This document shows positions 20,165 through 29,848 of a DNA stretch of 64,000 bases, one piece after another. How positions within the stretch are numbered: the first letter of the stretch is position 1; each line of letters opens with the position of its first letter. The stretch is from an uncultured Aurantimonas sp. GTDB lineage: Bacteria; Pseudomonadota; Alphaproteobacteria; Rhizobiales; Rhizobiaceae. The notes beneath the pieces are model-generated. The model searched no databases. It was not told where the DNA came from and saw nothing but the letters and a program-made list of their open reading frames with translations. The translations under genes were made by a program, and so were the position numbers. The stretch is from contig CANKZU010000009.1 in assembly GCA_947488615.1 (NCBI GenBank), positions 1 to 64,000 on the forward strand, in the 5' to 3' direction.

Positions 20165-20662
20165 ATGGCACTTGCCCATCTCAAGGACATCTATCTCGAT
20201 CAACTGCAGGACATCCACAGCGCCGATACCCAGGCCGCGAAGGTCACGCGCGAGCTCGCCGGCGCCGCTCACGATAGCGGACTGAAGCAAGCGCTCGAGC
20301 ATGGCGTCACGGGTATCGAGGACGGCCTGAAAACGCTGAAGGACATCATCGAATCGCATGGCGCCAACCCGACCGCCGAGTTCTGCAAGGGCATGGAGGG
20401 GCTCGTGAAAGAAGCTCGCGCTCATGGGATTGAGGAAGAGATCACCGATCCCGACGCCCGCGACGCCATGATCATCAGCCAGTACCAGCGCATGGCCCAC
20501 TATGCGATCGCCGGCTATGGCTGCCTTGTCGCCTTCGCGACGCGTCTCGGTTTGACGGAGGAAGCGCACAAGCTGCAGCGGTGCCTCGACGCCACCTATC
20601 ATGGCGACCGCACGATGACCGAACTGGCGGTCGGCGGCATCAACAAGGCCGCGATGGACTGA
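20165..20662 (+). CDS. DUF892 ferritin-like protein (YciE/YciF family)
   Basis: 165-residue all-helical protein of the DUF892 family, which has a ferritin-like four-helix bundle and is often induced by stress. Characteristic segments are LKDIYLDQLQDIHSAD at the N-terminus, IISQYQRMAHYAIAGYG in the middle and LDATYHGDRTMTELA near the end; acidic and His residues could form a di-iron site. The biochemical role is unknown. It has its own upstream region after the actS remnant and converges with hrpB. Confidence 0.9.
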   Translation: MALAHLKDIYLDQLQDIHSADTQAAKVTRELAGAAHDSGLKQALEHGVTGIEDGLKTLKDIIESHGANPTAEFCKGMEGLVKEARAHGIEEEITDPDARDAMIISQYQRMAHYAIAGYGCLVAFATRLGLTEEAHKLQRCLDATYHGDRTMTELAVGGINKAAMD

Positions 20663-20689
20663 CAGGGGTGAGCTTCTGGGAGCTGGACT

Positions 20690-23158
20690 CTATTTCCGCG
20701 GCTTGGCCCGCGCCGTCGCGGCGGCGCGGGCCGGATCTTCCGGCCAGACATGCTTGGGATAGCGCCCGCGCAGATCGGCCCGCACATCCGCCCAGGAACC
20801 GGACCAGAAGCCCGGCAGATCGCGGGTGATCTGGATCGGCCGGTGGGCCGGGGACAGCAGCTCGATGGTCAGCGGCAGCCGGCCTTCGGCGACCGCCGGA
20901 TGGCGGGTCAGGCCGAACAGTTCCTGCACGCGGATCGCCAGTACCGGCTGATCTTCGTCGTAGCGGATCGGCACGCGCGAGCCGGTTGGTGCCTCGAAAT
21001 GCGACGGCGCCAACTGCTCCAGCCGGTCGCGCAATGGCGCCGGGATCAAGCCGCGGAGCGCCTCCGACAGTGCGCCGGGCGTGATCTGCGACAGGCTCGT
21101 GACCCCCGGAAGATACGGCAGCAGCCAGTCATCGAGACCGGCGAGCAGCGTCGCGTTGGAAAAATCCGGCCAAGGCGGGCCATAGGCCTTCGCCAGAAAC
21201 CGCAAGCGCCGCAGCAGCCGCTCGCCCTCCTTGCCGAAGGGCAGCGCCGACAGGCCGAGGCGGCGAATGCCCTCGGCAAGCGCGCGTGCGGTCGCTTCGC
21301 CGGACGGCGCCGACAGCGGCGCCTCCGACAGCGTCGCGCGGCCCAGACGCCGGATGTTGCGCGCCCGCACCTCGCGTGCCGTTCTGTCGAAGGCAACGAC
21401 CACTTCGCTCACGGCCCGTTCGGCGGCGATCCGCTCCATCGCCGCCTCGCTCAGCGCGGCGGCCGACAGGATGCGGCCGGCGCGTGCCTGGCCCTGCAAC
21501 TCGGCCACCACCAGGAATTTTTCACGGGCCAGCGCTGTCGTCTCGTCGAGGACGCCGCCACGGCCGCTGGTGAGGATGAAATGACCGCGGGCGCCACGGG
21601 CGACGGCGATCCGGTCGGGGTAGGCGAGCGCCAGCAGCGCCCCCGCTTCGTCCGGCTCATTCTCGCCGGAAGCGTGAGAGGCCTCCCGCGCCGTCGCCGC
21701 GATCCGCCGTGCCAGGCCGAGCGCCGCCTTGGCCCGCGGGCCGCGATCGGCGCGAAACCGACGCAGGCGCTCGGCGAGATCGGTGTCGGTGCCGCCGAGA
21801 CCGCGTTCGGTCAGGAGAATGGTGAGCATCGCGGCATGCAGCCGCGCATCGCGGCCGGCCGCAACGACCATTCGGGCAAGGCGCGGCGGCAGGGGCAAAG
21901 TTCGCATCGCCGCGCCCGTCGCAGTCAGCCGGCCGGCTTCGTCGAGCGCGCCGAGTTCGGCGAGAAGCGCCCGTGCCTCGACGATCGCCGGCGCGGGCGG
22001 CGGATCGAGGAAGGCGAGGTCCGAGGGCTCGGCGACGCCCCAGGCGGCGCAGTCGAGGACCAGACCGGACAGGTCGGTCGCCAGAATCTCGGGCCGGTCG
22101 AAGGCGTCCAGCGCGGCCGTCTGCTCGGCGCGCCACAGCCGGATCGCGGTTCCGGGCGCGGTGCGTCCGGCGCGTCCCGCCCGCTGGTCGGCCGAAGCGC
22201 GCGACACGCGCACCGTCTCCAGGCGCGACAAGCCGGTCGCCGGCTCGAAGACCGGCTGCCGCCTCAACCCGGAATCGATGACGACCGACACGCCGTCGAT
22301 GGTCAGCGACGTCTCGGCGATGGCGGTGGCGAGCACGATTTTGCGGGTGCCGGCGGGCGCCGGGCGAACGGCCTGATCCTGCGCCGCGCCGTCCATGGCG
22401 CCGAACAACGGCGCCACGACGACATTGTCGGGGACGATGGCGCCCAGCCGCTCGGCGATGCGCTCGATCTCGCGCTGACCCGGCAGGAAAACCAGAAGAC
22501 TGCCCGCCTCCTCGGCGAGCGCCGCTCGCGCCGCGGCGACCACCGCGTCCTCCACCGGCTCGGTTCCGGGCCGGTCGCGATAGCGGACGGCCACGGGAAA
22601 GGCACGGCCGGCGCTCTCGATCACCGGGGCATCGCCGAGCAGCGCGGCGACGCGGGCACCGTCGAGGGTCGCCGACATGACCAGGATCCGCAGATCCTCG
22701 CGCAGCGCCGAGGCTACGTCGAGCGCCAGCGCCAAGCCGAAATCTCCATCCAGCGAGCGCTCGTGAAACTCGTCGAAGAGGACGGCCACGACGCCCTTTA
22801 GCTCGGGGTCCGACAGGACCATGCGGGTGAAGACGCCTTCGGTGACGATCTCGATCCGGGTCTTCGCCGAAACCTTGGTGTCGAGCCGCATGCGCCAGCC
22901 GACCGTCTCGCCCACCGCTTCCCCGTTGATCTGAGCCATCCGCCGTGCCGCCGCGCGGGCGGCGAGCCGGCGCGGCTCGACGAGCAGGATCTTGCCGCTG
23001 GCCATGAAGGCTTCGCCCAGCAGATGCAGCGGCACCAGCGTCGTCTTGCCGGCGCCCGGCGGGGCGACGAGTACGGCGCGGCCGGCGTCGGTCAGGGCGG
23101 CGGCGACATCGGGAAGAACCGCCGAGACCGGCAGCTCGGGAAGCGCCGGCCGCGTCAC
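20690..23158 (-). CDS. hrpB: HrpB, ATP-dependent DEAH-box RNA helicase
   Basis: 822-residue DEAH/RHA helicase of the HrpB family. Visible are Walker A APPGAGKTTLVPL near residue 35, the motif II LFDEFHERS, motif III SATLDG, and the motif VI region DQRAGRAGRTAPG, followed by HA2 and the HrpB-specific C-terminal domain. The cellular role of HrpB is poorly known; RNA remodelling is likely. Its start overlaps the stop of the ABC-transporter ATPase gene upstream (ATGA), so it is transcribed as the last gene of that run. Confidence 0.95.
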   Translation of the reverse strand: MTRPALPELPVSAVLPDVAAALTDAGRAVLVAPPGAGKTTLVPLHLLGEAFMASGKILLVEPRRLAARAAARRMAQINGEAVGETVGWRMRLDTKVSAKTRIEIVTEGVFTRMVLSDPELKGVVAVLFDEFHERSLDGDFGLALALDVASALREDLRILVMSATLDGARVAALLGDAPVIESAGRAFPVAVRYRDRPGTEPVEDAVVAAARAALAEEAGSLLVFLPGQREIERIAERLGAIVPDNVVVAPLFGAMDGAAQDQAVRPAPAGTRKIVLATAIAETSLTIDGVSVVIDSGLRRQPVFEPATGLSRLETVRVSRASADQRAGRAGRTAPGTAIRLWRAEQTAALDAFDRPEILATDLSGLVLDCAAWGVAEPSDLAFLDPPPAPAIVEARALLAELGALDEAGRLTATGAAMRTLPLPPRLARMVVAAGRDARLHAAMLTILLTERGLGGTDTDLAERLRRFRADRGPRAKAALGLARRIAATAREASHASGENEPDEAGALLALAYPDRIAVARGARGHFILTSGRGGVLDETTALAREKFLVVAELQGQARAGRILSAAALSEAAMERIAAERAVSEVVVAFDRTAREVRARNIRRLGRATLSEAPLSAPSGEATARALAEGIRRLGLSALPFGKEGERLLRRLRFLAKAYGPPWPDFSNATLLAGLDDWLLPYLPGVTSLSQITPGALSEALRGLIPAPLRDRLEQLAPSHFEAPTGSRVPIRYDEDQPVLAIRVQELFGLTRHPAVAEGRLPLTIELLSPAHRPIQITRDLPGFWSGSWADVRADLRGRYPKHVWPEDPARAAATARAKPRK

Positions 23159-23811
23159 GGCTCCCCCGCCGCCGGTAACGCGACGATCGGCCCGCCAGCC
23201 GCTTCCGCATCCTCGCGGTCATGGGTAACCAGCAGCGCGGGAATGTCGCGCTCCGCGACGAGGCCGAAGACGAGGCGCCGGATCGTTTCGCGCAATTCGG
23301 CGTCGAGGCCCGAGAAGGGCTCGTCGAGGAGCAGCGCCTTCGGCTCGGCCAGGAGCGTGCGCGCCAGCGCGACGCGGGCCGCCTGACCGCCGGACAGTGT
23401 CGCAGGATCGCGGGCAAAGTGATCGCCAAGGCCAACCTTGTCCAGCATTGCCTCCGCCGCTTCACGGCGCCCATGGCGGCCCTTGATGGCGGGCGGCAGG
23501 GCGAACAGGAGGTTCTCGCCGACCGACATGTGCGGAAGCAGCAAAGCGTCCTGGAAGAGCAGGCCGATGCGACGGCGCTCCGGCGGCAGCCCGGTCAGAT
23601 CGCGGCCATCGAGCACGACGCGTCCCCTTGCCTGGAAGGCCGGATCGAGAAAGCCGGCGATCAGCGCGAACAGCGTCGACTTGCCGGACCCGGACGGCCC
23701 CATGACGCTCAGCGTCTCACCGGGCGCAATGCGCGTGTCGAGCGCCAGCAGCCGGCGTTCGCCGAGCCGGATCTCGACCCCTTCGAGAAGCAGTCCCCTG
23801 TCATCCATCAT
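23155..23811 (-). CDS. ABC transporter ATP-binding protein (YnjD-type)
   Basis: 218-residue ATPase of a binding-protein-dependent importer. Walker A is GPSGSGKST, the signature is LSGGQAARVALART, Walker B is ALLLDEPFSGLD, and the switch His is in LLVTHDRED. It overlaps the permease stop upstream and hrpB downstream by 4 bp each. With the large permease and the periplasmic binding protein it forms a three-gene system of the YnjBCD type, whose substrate is unknown; distant resemblance to iron/thiamine/spermidine importers is expected. Confidence 0.92.
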   Translation of the reverse strand: MMDDRGLLLEGVEIRLGERRLLALDTRIAPGETLSVMGPSGSGKSTLFALIAGFLDPAFQARGRVVLDGRDLTGLPPERRRIGLLFQDALLLPHMSVGENLLFALPPAIKGRHGRREAAEAMLDKVGLGDHFARDPATLSGGQAARVALARTLLAEPKALLLDEPFSGLDAELRETIRRLVFGLVAERDIPALLVTHDREDAEAAGGPIVALPAAGEP

Positions 23812-25517
23812 CCGGACCTCATGCCGCGCCGGTGACGCCAGAGCAAGATCGGAACGAGACCGGAGGCGGCGAAGGCGAGGAACGGCAGCGACGTCTGCAA
23901 CAGCGCATAGGCGCCGATGATCCGGCGATTGCCGCCGGAGGCCAACGCCACCGCCTCGGTGGTGATGGTCGGAAGCCGTCCGGCGCCTACGAGAACGGTG
24001 GGCAGATATTGCCCGACCGAAACGGCGAGGCCGATGGCCAGCGCCGTCAGCACCGGCGCCGTCAACATCGGCAGACGCACGCGGGCGAACACTGACAAGC
24101 GCGAGCGGCCGAGGCTTGCCGCCACCCGCTCATAACGCGGGTCGAGGGCGAACCAGGGATCGGCGAGGGCCAGCGCCGCATAGGGCGCGACGAAGACGAG
24201 ATGGACGGCGACGAGCAGCGGGATCGACGGGGTCAGGCCGACAGCCAGAATCAGCACCTGCAGGCCGAAGACGAAGGAGATCTGCGGCACGATCAGCGGC
24301 AGATACAGCAATCCGGCGATCGTCGCGGGCAACCGCACCTCGCCGCCGCGCGCCGCCGGAAACCGGCGGCGGTGGCCTTCGAGCAGCGCAATGACGAGGA
24401 CCAGCGCCAGCAACGCAGCCGCCAGCGCGACGACGAAGGTCGTCCAGAGGGGACCCGACGCCCCGGCGAGCGCCCGCCGCCAGGTGGACAGATCGAAGCT
24501 TTTCGGCAACAGGTCGGGAAACCCCCAGAAGCCCGACACCGACCACATGAGCAGCAGCGCCAGACCGAGGAAGACCGCCGCGCCCGACAACGCGACCGGC
24601 ACCGCGGCGAGATCGCGTGCAACCCGATCCTCGGCAAAACGTCTGCCGGTATGGGCGAAGCATCGGCAAGTCCAGCCCATCGCGCGCTCGCCCGCCAGCC
24701 AGACGGCAATCACGAAAAGCGTCGCGCCGAGTTGCAGCAGCGCGCCGGCCGAGGCCTGGAACCGCAGCGCCAGATCGGGATCACTCATCCAACCGAGCAG
24801 CCGCACAGCGAGCGGCGCCGGCGTCGACGGGCCGAGGATCAGCGCCACATCGACCACCGAGGAGGCGAAGGCCGCCACCGCGACGACCGGCAGGCGGATC
24901 TGCCGATAGACCGACGGCCAGACCGCCAGGACGAAGCCGGCGATGCGGCCATAGCCGAGCGAGCGGGCGAGCCGCATCCGCCGCTCGGGGTCAGCCTGCG
25001 GCAGGGCGGCAAAGGCGACAAGCAGCAGGAACGGCATTTCCTTGGCGACCAGCGCGGCCATCATCGACAGGGCGAACGGGTCACCGACGATCAAAAGGTC
25101 CGGCGGACGGTCGAAGCCGAGCGCGAAGGCGGCAAGGCGAAAGACAAGTCCGGACGGGGCGATCAGGAAGAGAAGGCCGAAGGCCGCCGCTGCGTGGGGC
25201 ACGGCCAACAGCGGCGCGAGACCTTGGCGGGCGAGGCGGAATGTGCGCGTGCCGAAGAAGGCGGCGAGAAAGATCGCCACGCCCACCACCGAGACGAAGG
25301 TCGTCAGCAGCCCGGACGCGACGCTCAGCGCAACCGATGTGCCGATACCCGGCTCGCTCAGGAGATCGCGAAACGGTTGCAGCGAGACCGTCTCGCCGCC
25401 GAGGGCCGGAAGATAGCCGAATGCCGGCAGGATCGCGCCGGCAAGGCCAACTGCGACCGGCGCGGCGAGGAGGAGCGCGATCGGGTACGGTGACAGATCG
25501 ACACGCCGTGTTCTCAT
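23808..25517 (-). CDS. ABC transporter permease, double-domain (YnjC-type)
   Basis: 569-residue inner-membrane permease made of two tandem binding-protein-dependent permease domains, each with about six hydrophobic segments. EAA-type loops lie around LARSLGYGRIAGF in the first half and ERVAASLGRSRLSVFARVRLP in the second. A fused permease of this layout occurs in YnjC and in ThiP/FbpB importers. I start it at MRTRRVDLSPYPI (25517); the 25 upstream codons lack family character and nearly meet the binding-protein gene. It is the middle gene of the operon. Confidence 0.9.
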   Translation of the reverse strand: MRTRRVDLSPYPIALLLAAPVAVGLAGAILPAFGYLPALGGETVSLQPFRDLLSEPGIGTSVALSVASGLLTTFVSVVGVAIFLAAFFGTRTFRLARQGLAPLLAVPHAAAAFGLLFLIAPSGLVFRLAAFALGFDRPPDLLIVGDPFALSMMAALVAKEMPFLLLVAFAALPQADPERRMRLARSLGYGRIAGFVLAVWPSVYRQIRLPVVAVAAFASSVVDVALILGPSTPAPLAVRLLGWMSDPDLALRFQASAGALLQLGATLFVIAVWLAGERAMGWTCRCFAHTGRRFAEDRVARDLAAVPVALSGAAVFLGLALLLMWSVSGFWGFPDLLPKSFDLSTWRRALAGASGPLWTTFVVALAAALLALVLVIALLEGHRRRFPAARGGEVRLPATIAGLLYLPLIVPQISFVFGLQVLILAVGLTPSIPLLVAVHLVFVAPYAALALADPWFALDPRYERVAASLGRSRLSVFARVRLPMLTAPVLTALAIGLAVSVGQYLPTVLVGAGRLPTITTEAVALASGGNRRIIGAYALLQTSLPFLAFAASGLVPILLWRHRRGMRSG

Positions 25518-25598
25518 CGGCAGGCGGTCTCGCCGGACAGCGGACCCGGACGCACTCCCGGCAGGCACCCTATCCCCATCGCCATAGCGCAACCCGTC

Positions 25599-26822
25599 TC
25601 AACTCCCGTAGCGCCTTTTCCATTCCGCCTCGATGCGGGTCATCCAGGAGGCGTGCGGCTCGGCCAGCACCGGGCCGAGTTCGGCCGGGGCCAAGGTCGC
25701 GATGCCCCGGTCGAGTGTTGCGAACGCCGCCCGATCCGCCTCGGGCAGCTTGTCCATCGCGAGCACGGTCGGGTCGCCCCAGTAGCGCGGGTCCTCCTTG
25801 CGCAATTGCGCTTCCGGCGACAGCAGGAAGTCCGCGACCACCATCGCCGCCGCCTTGCTCCCCGAATTATAGGGGATCGCGACGAAATGCGTGTTGCCCA
25901 GCGTGCCTCCCGGAAAGGTGAAGGAGCGTACCGTGTCCGGCAGTTCGCCGGCCGCGATCGCCGCCGACGCCTCGGCCGGATTGAAGGCGAAAATGATTCC
26001 GAGTTCACCGTCGGCGAGAAGCTGCTTCATCGCCGGATAGTTCTGCGGATAATCCCGGCCTCCGCGCCACAGCGCCGGGCGGAGCGCGTCGAGCCAGGCC
26101 CAGAGCGGCGCCGTCACCGCCGCGAACGTCGCCCCGTCCACCGGCTTCGCGAGCACGGACGGATCGTCCGCCTGTTCGATCAACACCTGCTTCAGGAAGC
26201 TCGAGCCGATGAAGTCCGGCGGCGCCGGATAGGAGAATTGACCCGGATGGGCCTTCGCCCATTCCAGCAGCGCGTCGGTGTCCTTCGGCATGTCGGCGAC
26301 GGGACCCGAGCGGGCGGTGTCTGTGAAGAAGACCATCTTCGCCCCGCCCCAGGGCGATTCCTGGCCCTTGGTCGGGACGGTGGAGTCCGTGGTGACGCTC
26401 GGGTTGGCCGTATCAACATAGCGCCAGTTCGGCAGCTGGGTCGCAAATCCCTTCGCCAGAAGACCTTGTTCCTGCATCGAGACGAAATTCTCGCCATTGA
26501 TCCAGACGAGGTCCACCGAACCGTCCGCGTCCTTGCCGGCGGTCTTTTCGGCGACGACCGCGGCGACGGCGTTCGCCGTATCGTCGAGCTTGACGTGGTT
26601 CAGCGTAATGGCGAACCGGTCCTTCACCGCGCCGGCGACCCACTGGATGTAATCATTGATGTTCTGCGAGCCGCCCCAGGCGTTGAAATAGACACTCTGG
26701 CCCTTCGCCTCCGCCAGAACCGCGGGCCAATCCGACGGATCGGGGTCCGCTGCCTTGGCCGGAGATCCCGCCGCAAGGATCGCCGCTAGCGCTGCTAGTC
26801 CCAAGCCCCATGGCTTCATCAT
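25599..26822 (-). CDS. ABC transporter substrate-binding protein (YnjB-type)
   Basis: Periplasmic binding protein of about 407 residues with a clear Sec signal peptide (LGLAALAAILAAGSPAKA, cleavage after AKA). Segments such as YFNAWGGSQNINDYIQWVA and VDLVWINGENF match the YnjB family of solute-binding proteins. The ligand is unassigned. Two consecutive ATG codons (26820-26822 and 26817-26819) follow a GGAAGGA ribosome-binding site; either may be used. It is the first gene of the importer operon that continues with the permease, the ATPase and hrpB. Confidence 0.9.
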   Translation of the reverse strand: MMKPWGLGLAALAAILAAGSPAKAADPDPSDWPAVLAEAKGQSVYFNAWGGSQNINDYIQWVAGAVKDRFAITLNHVKLDDTANAVAAVVAEKTAGKDADGSVDLVWINGENFVSMQEQGLLAKGFATQLPNWRYVDTANPSVTTDSTVPTKGQESPWGGAKMVFFTDTARSGPVADMPKDTDALLEWAKAHPGQFSYPAPPDFIGSSFLKQVLIEQADDPSVLAKPVDGATFAAVTAPLWAWLDALRPALWRGGRDYPQNYPAMKQLLADGELGIIFAFNPAEASAAIAAGELPDTVRSFTFPGGTLGNTHFVAIPYNSGSKAAAMVVADFLLSPEAQLRKEDPRYWGDPTVLAMDKLPEADRAAFATLDRGIATLAPAELGPVLAEPHASWMTRIEAEWKRRYGS

Positions 26823-27000
26823 CTGTCCTTCCGGTTTTCGGCGGAACGGCATCCACATTTGTGCGGCGATCGCCTACATGCGCGCTAGATGAAGCAGCGA
26901 ACATGCTAAAAGCAACCGAATGCCGCTGTCGCCGGGCCACGTTGACTGCAACGTGATCGCCCGTGACGAGCGGACGTCATCGGTGGAGAAGGACCGAACC

Positions 27001-27756
27001 ATGTCGGAGACCATGCGCGACGAGCGCAAGACACTGGTGCTGACCGGCGCCTCGCGCGGGATCGGCCACGCCACGGTGAAGCGCTTCTCACGCGAGGGCT
27101 GGCGCGTGATCACCTGCTCACGTCAGGACTTCGCCGACAATTGCCCCTGGCCGGCGGGCCCGGAAGATCACATCCGGGTCGATCTCTCCGACCAGGAGGA
27201 TGTCGGCTATGCCGTGTCGGAAATCCGGCGGCGGCTGGAAGCGAACGGCTCGGAGCTCCATGCCCTCGTCAACAACGCGGCGATCTCGCCGAAGGGCGAT
27301 GGCGGCGCCCGGCTGGACTCCATCGGTACGACCATGCATGCGTGGCGCGACGTCTTCCAGGTGAACTTCTTCGCGCCAATCATGCTCGCTCGCGGCCTGT
27401 TCAAGGAACTGTCCAAGGCGAAGGGCTCGATCGTCAACATCACCTCGATCGCGGGGGGACGCGTCCATCCCTTCGCCGGAACGGCCTATGCCACGTCCAA
27501 AGCGGCGCTCAACTCGCTGACCCGCGAGATGGCGCATGATTTTGGTCCGGCCGGAATCCGGGTTAACGCCATCGCGCCCGGCGAGATCGAGACGGCGATC
27601 CTGTCGCCGGGCACCGAGAAGATGATCGACGACATCCCGCTGCGCCGCCTCGGCCAGACCTCGGAAGTGGCGGACGTCATCTATTTCCTGTGCTCCGGCC
27701 AGGCCTCCTACGTGACCGGGTCCGAACTCCACATCAATGGCGGCCAGCACGTCTGA
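27001..27756 (+). CDS. SDR-family oxidoreductase
   Basis: 251-residue short-chain dehydrogenase/reductase of the classical type: cofactor loop TGASRGIGHATV, NNAA motif (LVNNAAISPKG), catalytic Ser in SIVNITSIAGG, Tyr and Lys in YATSKAALNS, and a C-terminus ending YVTGSELHINGGQHV as in FabG-like proteins. An arginine close after the glycine loop and the S-R pair suggest NADP(H), but the substrate is unknown. The ATG at 27001 is preceded by GGAGAAGGA. It diverges from the ABC importer operon. Confidence 0.9.
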   Translation: MSETMRDERKTLVLTGASRGIGHATVKRFSREGWRVITCSRQDFADNCPWPAGPEDHIRVDLSDQEDVGYAVSEIRRRLEANGSELHALVNNAAISPKGDGGARLDSIGTTMHAWRDVFQVNFFAPIMLARGLFKELSKAKGSIVNITSIAGGRVHPFAGTAYATSKAALNSLTREMAHDFGPAGIRVNAIAPGEIETAILSPGTEKMIDDIPLRRLGQTSEVADVIYFLCSGQASYVTGSELHINGGQHV

Positions 27757-27812
27757 TCGCCGCTCGGCGGACATTCCCGCTTCGGCCGAAAGACCCCCGC
27801 CGTATCGTCCGC

Positions 27813-28397
27813 TCAGCCGTGCCGGCCGAGACTGCGGGAGGTGTCGAGCAGCTTGTCGACCAGCGCCTCCAGCGACGTTCGGGCGATGTCGTCGGCAAGC
27901 CGGCCGTCATCGTCGAAACCGGTTGCCGCGTTGGCCACGCTGCATTGCTGAGTAATGACATCGGCGCCAAGCGCCCGCATCACGATGCGAAGGGCCTCCA
28001 GTCCGCGCATGCCGCCGAAGCGGCCGGGCGATGCCGAGGCGAGCCCGACCACCAGTCCCTTGAAGGGCTGGATCGGACGCCCGTTCACCTTGCGGACCCG
28101 GCTGACCCAGTCGATGGTGTTCTTCATAAGCGGCACCAGCGAATGGTTGTATTCGGGGCTGACCAGAAGCAACCCATCCTGCGCCGCGATCCGTTGCGCC
28201 AGGAGGTTGGCGTTCTCAGGTACACCGGCGTCGGCCTCATGGTCGCCGTCATAAATCGGCAGCGGATAATCGGCGAGATCGACCAGCGTCACCACCGCGT
28301 CGGTCAGCGCCAGCATCCGCGCCGCCTCGGCCGCCAGCCGGCGATTGTGGGAGGCCAGCCGCAGCGAGCCCGCAATGACGAGGATCTTGGCGCTCAA
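27813..28397 (-). CDS. NADPH-dependent FMN reductase
   Basis: 194-residue flavodoxin-like quinone/azo reductase of the NADPH-dependent FMN reductase family. Signature segments are the FMN phosphate loop AGSLRLASHNRRLA and the SPEYNHSLVPLMKNTIDWVSR motif. It probably reduces quinones or chromate with an FMN cofactor. Its start overlaps the stop of the methyltransferase gene at 28394, so the two are co-transcribed with the second methyltransferase upstream. Confidence 0.92.
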   Translation of the reverse strand: MSAKILVIAGSLRLASHNRRLAAEAARMLALTDAVVTLVDLADYPLPIYDGDHEADAGVPENANLLAQRIAAQDGLLLVSPEYNHSLVPLMKNTIDWVSRVRKVNGRPIQPFKGLVVGLASASPGRFGGMRGLEALRIVMRALGADVITQQCSVANAATGFDDDGRLADDIARTSLEALVDKLLDTSRSLGRHG

Positions 28398-29014
28398 GAC
28401 TCAACCGCTCCGGTTTGGCCGGCGTGGTCCTGCGAATAGATCCACACGCGCGCCGGCGGGATATTCCGCCAAACCCGTGGCGAGGCCGATACGGAAAAGG
28501 CGCCCGGCAGCGCCTCCACCGGCGGCGTCAGGAGGTAGGAGAGCTGGGTCAGGTTGCCACCCGGCAGCAAGCGGGAAAAGTAATCTTGAAACAGCGCCTG
28601 GCGCTCCGCCCGCGTGAGATTCGCGATCGGAATGGCGAACAGGATCGCGCCGAATTTTTCCCCTCGCCGCGCCCCCAACGTCTTGTCGAGATCGAAGCCG
28701 TCGCCCTGGATCACGTTCACCCGGGGAAACCGTTGGCCCAGCATCCGGGCAAATTTCGGGTCGTATTCGATCGCGGTGATGCGCTCCGGCGCGACGCCGC
28801 TTTCCAGCAGCGTGCGCGTCACGACGCCAAGGCCCGGGCCGAGCTCGAGGATCGGGCCGTCGAGCTCGGTCGTCGCGTGGCGCACCATCATCTCGCAATA
28901 GGAGCGGCTCGACGGCGCGACGGCGCCCATCTTGATCGGATGCCGCGCCCAGCTGGCGAGGAATCGCGCCCAGTCGGCCGCGCTGCTACCCGTACCGCTT
29001 TCCGGCGTATTCAC
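28394..29014 (-). CDS. PmtA-like class I SAM methyltransferase
   Basis: 206 residues, with the SAM-binding motif I ILELGPGLGVVTRTLL and an N-terminal segment WARHPIKMGAVAPSSR typical of Rhizobium-type phospholipid N-methyltransferases (PmtA), which convert phosphatidylethanolamine to phosphatidylcholine. The C-terminus (NIPPARVWIYSQ) also matches that family. It is a paralogue of the gene directly upstream (29073-29726). The start is a GTG. One of the pair may make the monomethyl lipid and the other the later steps, or it may act on another substrate. Confidence 0.82.
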   Translation of the reverse strand: MNTPESGTGSSAADWARFLASWARHPIKMGAVAPSSRSYCEMMVRHATTELDGPILELGPGLGVVTRTLLESGVAPERITAIEYDPKFARMLGQRFPRVNVIQGDGFDLDKTLGARRGEKFGAILFAIPIANLTRAERQALFQDYFSRLLPGGNLTQLSYLLTPPVEALPGAFSVSASPRVWRNIPPARVWIYSQDHAGQTGAVES

Positions 29015-29072
29015 ATCCCGTCTCCGACCATGGACGTTTCCGTCTCGATTCCACGCAACTTGCCCGTCGCCA

Positions 29073-29726
29073 CTACGCGGAGCGATAGACCAACACCCTC
29101 GCCGGCGGCAGGTTCCGCTTGATCCACGGGCTGGTCTCGAGACGCGCGCCGATCCGGCGCGGCTTCACCGGGACGGTAAGAGCATAGGAAAACTGGATGA
29201 ACGGGGCGCCCGGCCGCATCCGGGCCAAAGCATCGCCGACGACTCGTTCGCGTTTTTCGTCCGGCTTGGTGAACAGCGGCAGACCGGACACGACCGCCTC
29301 CAGGCGCCGTCCCGCCAGGACTTTTTCGAGGGCGTGACTGGGCGCATAAGCATCCCCTTGGATGACATGCGCCGCCGGAAAGCGCGCCCGCAATAGGATG
29401 CAAAACTCCGGCGAAAATTCGACCAGGACCAGCGCCGACTCGGGCACGCCGCGCTCGATCAGGCACTGGGTGACGACGCCGGTGCCGGGGCCGAGTTCAA
29501 GAACCCTCGAGTTCTCGTCGAAGCGGGTCGGATCGGGAACGAAGGCGGCCATGGACACGCCGAGGGCGCGCGATGACGGCGACACCGCGCCCATGACCAG
29601 CGGCCGCTGCAACCAGCCCCTGAAGAAGCGGGCCTCATCGCTAACCTTCGGGCGCGAGCGGGAACGCAAAGCCTTCAGACGGTCACGGGCACGCAAAGAA
29701 GGACGCGGTTCCAGAGTTTCCAACAC
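29073..29726 (-). CDS. pmtA: PmtA, phospholipid N-methyltransferase (Rhizobium type)
   Basis: 217-residue SAM-dependent methyltransferase of the PmtA family, with motif I VLELGPGTGVVTQCLI and the N-terminal WLQRPLVMGAVSPSSRAL segment; the C-terminal NLPPARVLVYRSA is shared with the neighbour. PmtA methylates phosphatidylethanolamine three times to phosphatidylcholine, a major membrane lipid of Rhizobiales. The start codon is GTG. It is the first gene of a three-gene run with the second methyltransferase and the FMN reductase. Confidence 0.82.
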   Translation of the reverse strand: MLETLEPRPSLRARDRLKALRSRSRPKVSDEARFFRGWLQRPLVMGAVSPSSRALGVSMAAFVPDPTRFDENSRVLELGPGTGVVTQCLIERGVPESALVLVEFSPEFCILLRARFPAAHVIQGDAYAPSHALEKVLAGRRLEAVVSGLPLFTKPDEKRERVVGDALARMRPGAPFIQFSYALTVPVKPRRIGARLETSPWIKRNLPPARVLVYRSA

Positions 29727-29848
29727 TTGCTACACACTCCCGTCCGCGCGAAGCCTTGGCTCCGGTTTCCTGCTGATGCCCGGCCCCTTGTAGCGAATTC
29801 CCGACGAAAAGATCGACCGTTTCGTTTCGCTCTCCCCCGGGGCGCGGC

